A stretch of DNA of 64,000 nt from Leptothermofonsia sichuanensis E412 (GTDB taxonomy: Bacteria; Cyanobacteriota; Cyanobacteriia; Leptolyngbyales; Leptolyngbyaceae). The stretch is taken from the NCBI RefSeq assembly GCF_019891175.1, contig NZ_CP072600.1:5084001-5148000 (forward strand), read 5' to 3'. Both the position numbers and the translations under genes were made by a program. Under the pieces are notes generated by a model. The model had not been told where the DNA came from. It searched no databases and saw nothing but the letters and a program-made list of their open reading frames with translations. Numbering within the stretch: position 1 is the first letter of the stretch; each line of letters opens with the position of its first letter. Shown one piece after another: positions 1 to 8,626 of the stretch.

Positions 1-1799
1 TCGCGGTCACTGTGGTACCAACCGCCACTTCTCGCCTGTTGGCCATTCCCTGGTCTACGGGAATCAACCACTTCTGGTTGCTGCGTCAGTTTAATCAGCG
101 CTTTGAAGCGGGTACCCGGGGCTATCGCCATCTGCTGAGTTGGGTACTCGATCATCGGCTGCTGGTGATTGCCTGCACGGTGGTCATCTTTGGTAGCAGC
201 GGGCTGTTCATGGTCAGCCGGATCCCCCAGGAAATTTTGCCCCGCATCAGCACCGGCCAGGCAAACCTGGTTGCCCAGTTTCCTCCGGGCACGCCCCTGG
301 ACGACAACCGGCGAGTGATGGCAGAGGTAGACAAAATTTTGCAGGCACAACCAGAAACGGAGTATGTGTTTTCGACCACTGGTGGCTTTTTGTTTGGCAG
401 CAATACCAATGAAAACCCGCTGCGCAGTTCCAGCAATATCACGCTGAAACCCGGTACCAATGTGGATCAGTATATTTCCCGGGTGATGCGAGCGTTCAAC
501 AGCCTCAACCTGGTCGATGTCCGTCTGCGGCTCAGCCCTGGTCAGGTGCGGGGACTGGTGCTGAACAACTCTCCTGTGCGGGGAGCTGAGGTAGACGTGA
601 TCCTGCAAGGGGAAAACGAGCGCGTCCTGACTCAGGCAGGCAGGCAGGTGCTGCAAGAACTGGAAGAACGGGCAACAATGGTTAACTTCCGTCCCGATGC
701 CGACCCCCGCCAGCCAGAGGTCCAAATTCGCCGCGATCGCGAACGACTGGCTGCCCTTAATCTCACTGTTCAAGACATTGGAGATACCCTCGCTACCGCC
801 GTTCAGGGCAGGGTAGCAACCCAGATTCAGCGGGGCAACCGCCTGGTAGATGTGCGGGTGGAACTGGATAAGAACGCGATTCGTCGCCCCTCCCAGCTTG
901 CCGATTTACCCTTATTTGTCTCCGGGAACCGGCCCATTCGCCTGGGGGATGTGGCCCAACTGACGGAAGGGGAAGCCCCCGGACAGATCCAGCGCATTAA
1001 TCAGCGTCAGGTGTTCCTGATTGCGGGGAACCTGGCTGAGGGAGCCAGTCTGGGCGATGCCCTGCAACAGGTGGATGATGTTATCCGAGGTATTGAACTG
1101 CCCCAGGGGGTGAGCTTTCTGCCCAGTACGGCAGCGGAAAGTAATCGCCAATTACAGTCTTCCCTGCCCATCCTGGGGGGACTCGCCGCCTTCCTGGTGT
1201 TTGTGGTGATGGCAGTACAGTACAACTCCCTGGTTGACCCACTGGTGATCATGTTCACCATCCCTCTGGCACTGGTGGGCGGTATTTTTGGACTGTTCAT
1301 TACCCAGACGGCGATCGGGGCTACGGTGATTGTGGGTGCGGTGCTGCTGGTCGGGATTGTGGTCAACAATGCCATTGTCATGGTGGAACTGGCAAACCAG
1401 ATCCGGGAACGGGAAGCGGCAACCAGCAATGCCCATCCCCAGGAAATTCGCCGCTTTGCCATTCTGAAAGCTGCCCCCCAGCGCCTGCGGCCCATCCTGA
1501 TGACCACCATCACCACGGTACTGGGGATGTTTCCCCTGGCACTGGGACAGGGACAGGGAGGGGAGTTTCTCCAACCCCTGGGTGTGGTCGTGTTTTCTGG
1601 TCTATCCCTGGCAACTCTGCTGACGCTATTTATCATCCCCTGCTTTTACCTGCTGCTGCACGACCTGTTTGGTGGCAGATGGCTGGGAGGCAGAAAGAAA
1701 CGGCGCAGGATAGTCGAGGAAGATGTGGCGATCGCCCCTCCTCCTAGAGAACTGGTTGGGGGACCGAGCCAGAAGTACAGCCCACTGGTGGATGAATAA
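1..1799 (+). CDS. RND-family efflux permease, C-terminal part (5' end outside window)
   Basis: This is the carboxy-terminal ~598 residues of an RND (AcrB/HAE1-like) inner-membrane, proton-driven drug or metabolite exporter. The frame is already open at base 3, before the first GTG at 12, so the gene begins upstream of the window. Visible parts are a membrane segment near residues 50-70 (TM7 by analogy), a periplasmic porter loop of roughly 300 residues, then five hydrophobic segments that include GIVVNNAIVMVE, a typical RND membrane stretch. The tail is basic (KKRRR) and cytoplasmic. RND pumps normally work with a periplasmic adaptor and an outer-membrane channel; neither is visible here, so they may lie upstream. 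Substrate cannot be judged from the sequence. The family call is firm. Confidence 0.93.
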   Translation, partial: AVTVVPTATSRLLAIPWSTGINHFWLLRQFNQRFEAGTRGYRHLLSWVLDHRLLVIACTVVIFGSSGLFMVSRIPQEILPRISTGQANLVAQFPPGTPLDDNRRVMAEVDKILQAQPETEYVFSTTGGFLFGSNTNENPLRSSSNITLKPGTNVDQYISRVMRAFNSLNLVDVRLRLSPGQVRGLVLNNSPVRGAEVDVILQGENERVLTQAGRQVLQELEERATMVNFRPDADPRQPEVQIRRDRERLAALNLTVQDIGDTLATAVQGRVATQIQRGNRLVDVRVELDKNAIRRPSQLADLPLFVSGNRPIRLGDVAQLTEGEAPGQIQRINQRQVFLIAGNLAEGASLGDALQQVDDVIRGIELPQGVSFLPSTAAESNRQLQSSLPILGGLAAFLVFVVMAVQYNSLVDPLVIMFTIPLALVGGIFGLFITQTAIGATVIVGAVLLVGIVVNNAIVMVELANQIREREAATSNAHPQEIRRFAILKAAPQRLRPILMTTITTVLGMFPLALGQGQGGEFLQPLGVVVFSGLSLATLLTLFIIPCFYLLLHDLFGGRWLGGRKKRRRIVEEDVAIAPPPRELVGGPSQKYSPLVDE

Positions 1800-1842
1800 A
1801 CCAGGGTGAAGGGTTGTCAGGGGTTGTCTAATCACGCTTTCC

Positions 1843-2235
1843 TTACCGTTCACCCCGGACGTTGTTTCCTTTCTCTCCAAACCAGTAACCCAACCAGATT
1901 CCGGCAAAGCTGGCAATCAGATCTATGCCATCAAAGGAGCGATTGGGGGAAAGCGCCTGCAAAAACTCCTCCACAACAGTAAAAATCCCGAATAGCAGGG
2001 GAAACAGGGGGATTGGAAAAGTCAACAGATTTACCCGTCGATAGTTCAGAACCCGGTGCCCCAGGTAAGTTGCCAGAAAATACAGAACCAGATGCCCCAA
2101 CTTATCGTTTCCCGACAGGAAGGATGGCAGCCTGCCTGTGTATGCCAGTACCAGAATCGTCAGGAAGATGCCAGCGTAGAGAATCGTTAAAATTCCCCAC
2201 CCCAGGCGAAATGCGCTTTGCTCCCGCAGTTTCAT
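1843..2235 (-). CDS. VanZ-like small membrane protein
   Basis: The protein has about 130 residues and four hydrophobic segments. The C-terminal pattern VVEEFLQ..P.RSFDGIDLIASFAGIWLG is typical of the VanZ-like family: a conserved Glu before a Gln/Pro stretch, then an Asp in a D-x-x-A context. VanZ homologues influence glycopeptide or lipopeptide sensitivity in Firmicutes, but the role of cyanobacterial versions is unknown. I chose the ATG at 2235; a TTG six codons upstream also opens the frame. It converges on the RND gene, with only 43 bases between the two stops. No obvious operon partner is visible. Confidence 0.8.
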   Translation of the reverse strand: MKLREQSAFRLGWGILTILYAGIFLTILVLAYTGRLPSFLSGNDKLGHLVLYFLATYLGHRVLNYRRVNLLTFPIPLFPLLFGIFTVVEEFLQALSPNRSFDGIDLIASFAGIWLGYWFGEKGNNVRGER

Positions 2236-2701
2236 AGGTTGAATAAGACGCAAACATCCTTGCCTTCTACACGGCTTCTGTAAATCATTTCGGTCGCTTC
2301 ACAAACACTTGATGGCTGAACCGAACGGATTGGTTGGGAGATTGATTGATTGGCAGGTAAGTGGGATAGCCGGGAACAGGGAACCGTACTTCTTTTTCGG
2401 GCTTCCGCTCTATACATCGCTATTTACTTCCTGGATAATAATGAGGGAAACATGAAGATTAATTTTTTCATAGATTAATCCCCCAGTTTATCTCTCTGAA
2501 CCACGAGCGTCAGAAGGCAGAAAAGAGAAGAGAGAAAAGAGAAGAGTATTTCGCCAGGTGATCAATTAAGATTCTGCCACTTTCTTAATTACCGATACCT
2601 GTTATCAGTTGTCCTTCATATCTACCCATTCCTATCTTTATCCCTTACCTGTATCCACGCTTACTTTAAACATTGCCTGCATTTAAGGAGAACTTTAAGC
2701 G
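2236..2701. other. Gene-free spacer with polypurine tract
   Basis: This spacer of 466 bases separates the VanZ-like gene from htpX, which are transcribed divergently. It holds an A/G-only run at about 2516-2546 (units such as AGAGAA), a type of simple sequence that recurs at 21.6 kb and elsewhere in the window. The promoters of both flanking genes should lie here, but I could not pick convincing -35/-10 pairs. No small gene with a good ribosome site was seen. Confidence 0.6.
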
Positions 2702-3574
2702 ATGAACCAGTTTAAAACGGTGGCTCTACTTGGATTGTTATCTGGACTGCTGGTCGCGATCGGCTACTACGTGATTGGCGGTACCAGTGGGATCATTCTT
2801 GGCATTGTACTGGCGGCTGTCATGAACCTGGGTTCCTGGTTCTTCTCAGACAAAATTGCCCTGTCTGCCTACGGTGCTCAGCCGGTCAGTCGTGACCAGG
2901 CTCCTGGTCTGTATGCCATGCTGGAGCGGCTGAGCCAGCGGGGGAATGTGCCGGTTCCTGCCCTGTATGTGATTCCCAGTCCGGCGGCAAATGCCTTTGC
3001 GACGGGGCGCGATCCTGAACATGCGGCAGTTGCCGTTACGGAAGGCATTGTCAGGATGCTGTCGGAGGAAGAGTTGGAGGGGGTGATTGGGCACGAACTG
3101 ACCCATGTGATTAACCGTGATACGTTGACTCAGGCGGTGGCAGCAACCATTGGTGGGGCAATTTCCCAGTTGGCTTATATGGCCCAGTGGGCGAGTTTAG
3201 GGGTAGGGTATAGCGATCGCGACAACCGGCAGGGTCCCAACCCGATTGGACTGCTATTAGCCGTCGTTCTGGCTCCGCTGGCTGCCACCATTATTCAAAT
3301 GGCGATTTCACGCACACGGGAATTTTCCGCGGATGAAGGGGCTGCTCGCCTGACAGGGAATCCCCGTGCGCTCGCCAGTGCGCTACAAAAGTTAGAGATG
3401 GGTGCCCGTCAGGTGCCCATGCAGGGCAATCCCTCCTTTGAACCATTGCTTATCATTAACGCTTTTTCCGGGCAGGGATTTGCTAATCTATTTTCTACCC
3501 ATCCCTCGACGGAAGCACGGGTTGAACGGTTGCTTCAGCTTGAACAACAGATGTTAACGACAGGGGCGATTTAG
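2702..3574 (+). CDS. htpX: Zinc metalloprotease HtpX
   Basis: HtpX is a membrane-bound M48 zinc protease that degrades misfolded membrane proteins together with FtsH. The 290-residue length is normal. Two hydrophobic segments lie at residues 5-45. The zinc motif HELTH is at residues 131-135, with NRD following as in the family, and the downstream SRTREFSAD stretch supplies the third ligand, a Glu. Two more hydrophobic segments lie around residues 142-200. The ATG at 2702 follows a strong ribosome site (AAGGAG at 2685-2690). It stands alone as a transcription unit. In many bacteria htpX is induced by envelope stress; no regulatory site is evident here. Confidence 0.95.
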   Translation: MNQFKTVALLGLLSGLLVAIGYYVIGGTSGIILGIVLAAVMNLGSWFFSDKIALSAYGAQPVSRDQAPGLYAMLERLSQRGNVPVPALYVIPSPAANAFATGRDPEHAAVAVTEGIVRMLSEEELEGVIGHELTHVINRDTLTQAVAATIGGAISQLAYMAQWASLGVGYSDRDNRQGPNPIGLLLAVVLAPLAATIIQMAISRTREFSADEGAARLTGNPRALASALQKLEMGARQVPMQGNPSFEPLLIINAFSGQGFANLFSTHPSTEARVERLLQLEQQMLTTGAI

Positions 3575-3670
3575 GAAGATGTACGGCTCTGCTGTTCTCG
3601 AAGGGTGGTGAGGGGTGAAGGATGACTACTAATTTCTCTGAGAATCCAGAATGTAATCACCTGTAAGACT

Positions 3671-3731
3671 CACCACAAAGGCACAATGGACACAAAGCAG
3701 GCTCCGGGTATTCTGGTGTCTTTGTAGTTCT
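3671..3731. repeat. CCACAAAG-family palindrome, copy 1
   Basis: An imperfect inverted repeat: CACCACAAAGGCACAATGG on the left and TGGTGTCTTTGTAG on the right. It belongs to a family of about 60-bp palindromes seen six more times in this window. It sits in the short spacer between htpX and the next gene and could form a long hairpin in RNA. Confidence 0.7.
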
Positions 3732-3779
3732 GTTTCAAGATGACATCTCAATTAATTCACATTCCTGAGGAGGTACCCC

Positions 3780-4178
3780 ATGACGGCTGATTCCAATACT
3801 GAGCCTACGGTTGTTGTTGTAAGTCCTGAGGAGAATGATTTGGTAGAGACTAATTTATCCGGTAAGAGCAAAGAGATTCAACTGGAAACGCAGGCATTAA
3901 TTGATGCCATCAAACGGCGGGCACAGGCAGAGATCCAGGCAGCAGGTGATTTGACCCGTGAAGCTTATTTGAACGCGGTGCGGCAGGCACGGGAGGCGAT
4001 TGAACAAAATAAGCTGATTGAGCGCGATCGCATTGAGCAATCGGTTCACCAGATTCAGCATGAAGCGGAAAAGAGCTGGCACACTGTCCTAAGTGAAATT
4101 GAATCATTGGGTACCCGGCTGGCAGATGCCGCAAGGGCCGCCTGGGATACCTTGAATCAACCAAAGGATTCCCGGTGA
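3780..4178 (+). CDS. Conserved coiled-coil protein of unknown function
   Basis: A 132-residue soluble protein that I cannot assign to a characterised family. It is acidic at the N-terminus. From about residue 28 to 115 it is strongly helical with regular Ala/Gln/Glu/Arg heptads, suggesting a single long coiled coil. There is no signal peptide or membrane segment. The ATG is preceded by a near-perfect ribosome site (GAGGAGG at 3767-3773), so translation is likely to be strong. The HIP1 octamer occurs within the coding region, as in neighbouring genes. It is followed by a palindrome-rich spacer. Similar short Ala/Glu-rich proteins are common hypotheticals in cyanobacteria; I infer a structural or scaffolding role only from the coiled coil. 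Confidence 0.75.
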   Translation: MTADSNTEPTVVVVSPEENDLVETNLSGKSKEIQLETQALIDAIKRRAQAEIQAAGDLTREAYLNAVRQAREAIEQNKLIERDRIEQSVHQIQHEAEKSWHTVLSEIESLGTRLADAARAAWDTLNQPKDSR

Positions 4179-4280
4179 CAGGATAGGTATCCTGGGACTG
4201 CTCTCCCCAGGTTCCTGGCGGATATGTTTTGATTGACTCAAATCTCTGGTCGGAAACCGGGGATCTGGAAATAGGAGCCT

Positions 4281-4303
4281 ACCCAATTGCGTCGCAATTG
4301 GGT
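4281..4303. repeat. Perfect 23-bp palindrome
   Basis: The arms ACCCAATTGCG and CGCAATTGGGT are exact reverse complements around a single central T. It lies in the spacer upstream of aspS. It could be a protein-binding site or a short hairpin. The 372-base spacer 4179-4550 contains this, a second larger inverted repeat, and nothing that looks like a gene. Confidence 0.7.
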
Positions 4304-4332
4304 AAAGCCATTTATATCTTTGCAGGCACAAA

Positions 4333-4383
4333 AGCATTTGGGAAAGATCTGCGCCACGGCTGTTAGATCCTTTTCCAAATGCT
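4333..4383. repeat. Imperfect inverted repeat upstream of aspS
   Basis: The left arm AGCATTTGGGAAAGATCT pairs with AGATCCTTTTCCAAATGCT, allowing one bulge and a few mismatches, with a loop of about 14 bases. A third partial copy of the arm (CATTTGGGAAATAAGG) follows within 20 bases. This is likely a cyanobacterial palindromic repeat; a role in aspS expression is possible but unproven. Confidence 0.6.
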
Positions 4384-4550
4384 TCGTTCATTTGGGAAAT
4401 AAGGCAATCCTCGATCGCTCCCCCGCCCTCTGCCATGCCAATCTGTTCACGGGGCGTGCAATGCTAGATAATAGATAGGTTTTGGTGGAATCGGCTATCA
4501 GTTCCAATTTCACGCACGCTTAAGGTTGTTCATCGTTATTGTCGAAAGCT

Positions 4551-6338
4551 ATGAGAACCCACTATTGCGGTCAGCTCCGGGCGGAGCATATTGGAGAGAC
4601 GGTTACCCTGTGCGGCTGGGTGGATCGTCGCCGCGATCATGGTGGGGTGATTTTTATTGACCTGCGCGATCGCAGCGGGATTGTCCAAATCGTCAGTGAC
4701 CCCGAACGGACCCCCGCTTCCTATTCCCAGGCAGAAGCACTGCGGAATGAGTATGTCGTGAAGATTTCTGGACGGGTGAGTCAGCGTCCGGAGGAGTCCC
4801 TGAACCCCAAATTGGGAACAGGGGAGGTCGAAATTTACGCTGACCAGATTGAGATTCTCAATGCCGTGCGGAAACAACTGCCGTTCCAGGTGTCTGCGGC
4901 TGAGACTGAGTCTGTGCGGGAAGAATTACGGCTGAAGTATCGCTATCTGGACTTGCGACGAGAGCGCATGAGCCAGAATTTGCAGTTACGCCATCAGGTG
5001 ATTAAGACCCTGCGTCGCTATCTGGAAGACAGCCAGGGCTTTATGGAAGTGGAAACGCCTGTCCTGACCAGGTCCACTCCAGAAGGGGCGAGGGATTATC
5101 TGGTACCCTCCAGGGTCAATCCGGGGGAGTGGTTTGCCCTGCCTCAGTCGCCCCAGCTCTTCAAGCAACTGCTGATGGTGGCGGGGTGCGATCGCTACTA
5201 TCAAATCGCCCACTGCTTTCGGGATGAAGACCTGCGGGCAGACCGGCAACCAGAATTCACCCAACTGGACATGGAAATGAGTTTCATGACCCAGGATGAA
5301 ATTCTGGCTCTCAACGAAGCGATGATCCACCATCTGATTAAAGTGGTGAAGGGGATCGATGTTCCCGTTCCCTTTCCCCGCCTGACCTATGCTGAAGCCA
5401 TGGAGCGCTACGGTTCCGATAAACCGGATACCCGTTTTGGCCTGGAACTGGTCAACGTTTCCGATGTCGTAAAAACCTCCGGCTTTAAGGTCTTTTCTGA
5501 CTCGGTGGCAAAGGGTGGGATCGTCAAAATCCTGCCCATCCCCAATGGCAATGATTTGATCTCTAATGTGCGGATCAAACCTGGTGGGGATTTATTTAAA
5601 GAGGCGGAAACCTGCGGAGCCAAAGGACTGGCCTATATCCGGGTGCGGGATGATGGGGCGATCGACACTATCGGTGCCATCAAAGACAATTTGACTGATG
5701 AGCAGAAACAGGAAATTCTCACCCGCACCGGGGCACAACCGGGACATCTGCTGCTGTTTGGGGCGGGTGCCGCTGAGATTGTGAACAAAACCCTAGATCG
5801 ACTGCGCCAGGTCATCGCCCGCGAACAGGGACTCATTGATCCCGATCGCATTCATCTGCTCTGGATTACCGACTTTCCCATGTTTGAGTGGAACGCCGAT
5901 GAAAAGCGGCTGGAAGCACTGCACCATCCCTTTACTGCTCCCTTCCCGGAAGACCTGTCAGATCTGAAAACTGCCCGTGCCCAGGCCTATGACCTGGTTT
6001 ACAACGGCTTTGAAGTCGGGGGGGGGAGCCTCCGGATTTACCAGCCCGACATTCAGCAGCAGGTCTTTGAAACCATTGGGCTGTCTCCCGAAGAGGCCCA
6101 TGCCAAGTTTGGGTTCCTGCTGGAGGCATTTGAGTATGGTGCTCCTCCCCACGGAGGTATTGCCTACGGGGTCGATCGCCTGGTCATGTTACTGGCCGGG
6201 GAAGAGTCGATTCGGGATGTGATTGGGTTTCCGAAGACCCAACAGGCTCGCTGTCTGCTGACGGGTGCTCCTTCTGGAGTGGACAATCGGCAATTGAAGG
6301 AACTGCATGTGGCGTCAACCTTCAAGCCCAAGAGCTAA
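4551..6338 (+). CDS. aspS: Aspartate--tRNA ligase
   Basis: A class II aminoacyl-tRNA synthetase that charges tRNA-Asp (bacterial type, and in cyanobacteria probably also tRNA-Asn for the transamidation route). Order of parts: N-terminal OB-fold anticodon-binding domain (residues 1-105, [19 protein letters not shown]), the catalytic core with motif 2 ([18 protein letters not shown]), a GAD insertion domain (about 290-410), and motif 3 near the C-terminus ([16 protein letters not shown]). The length of 595 residues is normal for the bacterial enzyme. The frame also opens at a TTG 12 bases earlier, but the ATG at 4551 gives the usual start [11 protein letters not shown] strong hairpin follows the stop. 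Confidence 0.97.
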   Translation: MRTHYCGQLRAEHIGETVTLCGWVDRRRDHGGVIFIDLRDRSGIVQIVSDPERTPASYSQAEALRNEYVVKISGRVSQRPEESLNPKLGTGEVEIYADQIEILNAVRKQLPFQVSAAETESVREELRLKYRYLDLRRERMSQNLQLRHQVIKTLRRYLEDSQGFMEVETPVLTRSTPEGARDYLVPSRVNPGEWFALPQSPQLFKQLLMVAGCDRYYQIAHCFRDEDLRADRQPEFTQLDMEMSFMTQDEILALNEAMIHHLIKVVKGIDVPVPFPRLTYAEAMERYGSDKPDTRFGLELVNVSDVVKTSGFKVFSDSVAKGGIVKILPIPNGNDLISNVRIKPGGDLFKEAETCGAKGLAYIRVRDDGAIDTIGAIKDNLTDEQKQEILTRTGAQPGHLLLFGAGAAEIVNKTLDRLRQVIAREQGLIDPDRIHLLWITDFPMFEWNADEKRLEALHHPFTAPFPEDLSDLKTARAQAYDLVYNGFEVGGGSLRIYQPDIQQQVFETIGLSPEEAHAKFGFLLEAFEYGAPPHGGIAYGVDRLVMLLAGEESIRDVIGFPKTQQARCLLTGAPSGVDNRQLKELHVASTFKPKS

Positions 6339-6346
6339 CAAACCCC

Positions 6347-6379
6347 AGACCTCCGAGGTTTGCAAAACCTCGGAGGTCT
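6347..6379. terminator. Hairpin after aspS
   Basis: Perfect 15-bp arms (AGACCTCCGAGGTTT and AAACCTCGGAGGTCT) enclose a 3-base loop, 8 bases after the aspS stop. The T run is weak, so it may stabilise the 3' end of the mRNA rather than act as a classical terminator. The same kind of hairpin is common as a dispersed repeat in cyanobacteria. Confidence 0.65.
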
Positions 6380-6557
6380 AAGTCTTTGCTTGAGAAAACC
6401 CTTGCCATCCCTTGTCAGACTTGCTTACAGTGACATCAGGTACTCTTTAAGTAAGGGCAGGACTGTGAAGTTGAAACGAATCATCATTAGCGATGACCGT
6501 TTCATTTGCTGCCCTGCTGCTTCAAGGTCTTGTGCTGTGATGTGAGGACGCATTGGA

Positions 6558-8222
6558 ATGACTGCGACATTGAAGGATTTTGAGAAACCCGTTCCCGAAA
6601 GTGCCCCTGGAAAACCACGTTACGTTCCAGTGAATCACCGCCGGATTCTGTGTGTGTTTCCCAGGTACAGTCCTTCTTTTGGGACGTTTAACAATTCCTA
6701 TCCCCTGCTGGGTCGAGTCAAGGCATTTATGCCTCCCCAGGGAATTCTGGTCGCAGCCAGCTATTTTCCCCAGGAGTGGGAAGTCCGCTTGATTGACGAG
6801 AATATTCGTCCAGCAAAACCTTCAGATTATCGGTGGGCAGATGCGGTAATTGTCAGTGGGATGCACATCCAGCGTCCCCAGATCAATCGCATCAACGAGA
6901 TGGCCCACCGATTCAACAAGCTTACTGCCCTGGGGGGGCCCTCCGTCTCCGGCTGTCCAGAGTATTACCCGGACTTTGATCTGCTCCACATTGGCGAACT
7001 GGGGGATGCGATGGATCGGATGATTGAATACATCGATTTGCATTCTGAGCGACCTGCCCGGCAGATCCGGTTTGAGACAAAGGAACGCCTGCCGCTGAAT
7101 GAGTTTCCCATCCCTGCCTACCATCTGATTGACCTGGATAAGTACTTTATTGGCAATGTGCAGTACTCCAGTGGATGTCCCTACCGCTGTGAATTTTGTG
7201 ATATTCCCGAACTGTACGGGCGTAACCCCCGCTTAAAGGAACCAGAGCAGATTGTTGCTGAACTGGATGCAATGTTAGCCTCCGGTAATCTACGAGCAGT
7301 TTATTTTGTGGATGACAACTTCGTTGGCGATCGCCGCGCTGCCCTGAAACTGCTACCCTACCTGATCGACTGGCAAAAGCGGCATGGCTACCCCGTTCAG
7401 TTTGCCTGTGAAGCGACCCTCAACCTGGCCCAAAACAGGGAACTGCTGGCAATGATGCGAGAAGCATACTTCTGTACCGTCTTCTGTGGCATTGAAACGC
7501 CGGAAACTGATGCGCTCAAGTCCATCTCCAAGCAGCAGAATTTGATGGGCGGCATGTCAATTCTGGATGCCATTAAAACCCTGAACAGCTACGGGATGGA
7601 AGTGGTTTCAGGCATCATCATGGGGTTGGACACCGATACCCCCGATACGGGCGATCGCATCCTGGAATTCATCCGCCTTTCCCAGATGCCCATGCTCACC
7701 ATCAACCTGCTCCACGCCCTGCCCAAAACCCCCCTCTGGCGCAGACTGGAAGCAGAAGGACGCCTGAACTTTGATGAAGACCGCGAATCCAATGTAGACT
7801 TTCTGCTGCCCTACGAACAGGTTCTGGAAATGTGGCGGAAGGTGATTACCACTGCCTACGAACCGGAGTTTCTCTACGAACGGTTCGCCTACAACATGGA
7901 GCATACCTACCCCAATCGGATTAAGCCCCCCCTGAGTCCGGCACGGGTTTCCAAAAAGAATATTCGTAAAGGGCTGTGGATTCTGGCTAACCTGATTATT
8001 CGGATTGGGCTGTTCAGTAACTACCGCAAAACCTTCTGGAAGATGGCAGGCCCCAAACTGAAGGCGGGTAAAATTGAAAACCTGATTCACATTGGGCTGG
8101 TCGGGCATCACCTGATCACCTTTTCTCAGGAATGTGCCCAGGGTAAACAGGCGGCCTCCTTCTATTCCCAGAAAGTGCGCGCTCCCCTCGGTTCCCGTAT
8201 GAAAGCCCTGTTTGCGCGTTAA
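6558..8222 (+). CDS. B12-binding-domain radical SAM protein with DUF4070
   Basis: A 554-residue radical SAM enzyme. Residues 30-165 look like the Rossmann-like cobalamin-binding domain usual in this class. The radical SAM cluster motif C-x3-C-x2-C is at Cys207, Cys211 and Cys214, followed by the barrel (EATLNLAQNRELL, FCGIETPE). The C-terminal ~150 residues correspond to DUF4070. A cobalamin-dependent radical methylase or C-C bond-forming enzyme is possible; the substrate cannot be told from sequence, and the neighbours (aspS, TPR-CHAT) give no clue. Related proteins in cyanobacteria include ones implicated in hopanoid and bacteriochlorophyll modification, but nothing here allows a specific choice. 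The ATG at 6558 is preceded by GAGGA at 6543-6547. Confidence 0.85.
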   Translation: MTATLKDFEKPVPESAPGKPRYVPVNHRRILCVFPRYSPSFGTFNNSYPLLGRVKAFMPPQGILVAASYFPQEWEVRLIDENIRPAKPSDYRWADAVIVSGMHIQRPQINRINEMAHRFNKLTALGGPSVSGCPEYYPDFDLLHIGELGDAMDRMIEYIDLHSERPARQIRFETKERLPLNEFPIPAYHLIDLDKYFIGNVQYSSGCPYRCEFCDIPELYGRNPRLKEPEQIVAELDAMLASGNLRAVYFVDDNFVGDRRAALKLLPYLIDWQKRHGYPVQFACEATLNLAQNRELLAMMREAYFCTVFCGIETPETDALKSISKQQNLMGGMSILDAIKTLNSYGMEVVSGIIMGLDTDTPDTGDRILEFIRLSQMPMLTINLLHALPKTPLWRRLEAEGRLNFDEDRESNVDFLLPYEQVLEMWRKVITTAYEPEFLYERFAYNMEHTYPNRIKPPLSPARVSKKNIRKGLWILANLIIRIGLFSNYRKTFWKMAGPKLKAGKIENLIHIGLVGHHLITFSQECAQGKQAASFYSQKVRAPLGSRMKALFAR

Positions 8223-8328
8223 TCTCTTCTCTGCCAGTCCATCTTTCAGGTCGGCCACCAGGCACTGGAGAATAGGCTTCCAGTTTTTCCGGTTCCAGAT
8301 CCAGTCTGGCTTCGTCTGGTGGCTGATT

Positions 8329-8420
8329 ATAGCCCTTTTCAAGGGTGTGAAGTACAGTGGGGTGCTCCGCACCCCACTGTACTTCACATTCCCGTACTTT
8401 ACTCAATTGAAAAACGCTAT
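8329..8420. mobile_element. MITE-like element, ATAGC family, copy 1
   Basis: A 92-bp element with inverted ends ATAGCCCTTTTCAA and TTGAAAAACGCTAT. Its centre is an 18-bp perfect inverted repeat (GTGAAGTACAGTGGGGTG and complement, loop CTCCG). A diverged copy lies at 44129-44218. It has no coding capacity, so it would need a transposase supplied elsewhere; the ends flanked by TA resemble IS630/Tc1-type elements (inference). It starts 106 bases after the radical SAM gene. Confidence 0.65.
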
Positions 8421-8442
8421 ATCTGGAATGGGCTGATTATTC

Positions 8443-8567
8443 GGTGTTGCTGAATAGCAGGATAAATTACAAAGTCTCCAATCATCCAAACAGCCTATCC
8501 AAAAAGCTTCAACGGCCAAAGACCAAACCCAGATTGAAGAACTTTGCGGATAGGCTTTGAAGGATTG
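8443..8567. mobile_element. Partial GG..TTGCTGAA element with long imperfect hairpin
   Basis: It begins with GGTGTTGCTGAAT and GCAGGATAAATT, closely matching the left end of the 55961 element, but no matching right end is visible. It then runs into a long inverted repeat: 8479-8512 pairs imperfectly with 8534-8567 (shared core GCCTATCC/GGATAGGC). I read it as a decayed or rearranged relative of the 80-bp family. Confidence 0.45.
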
Positions 8568-8626
8568 TGGATTAAATAAGGCGATCGCCGTCAAGCTGCT
8601 CGCCCCACCTTTAAGGGGGTTGAATT

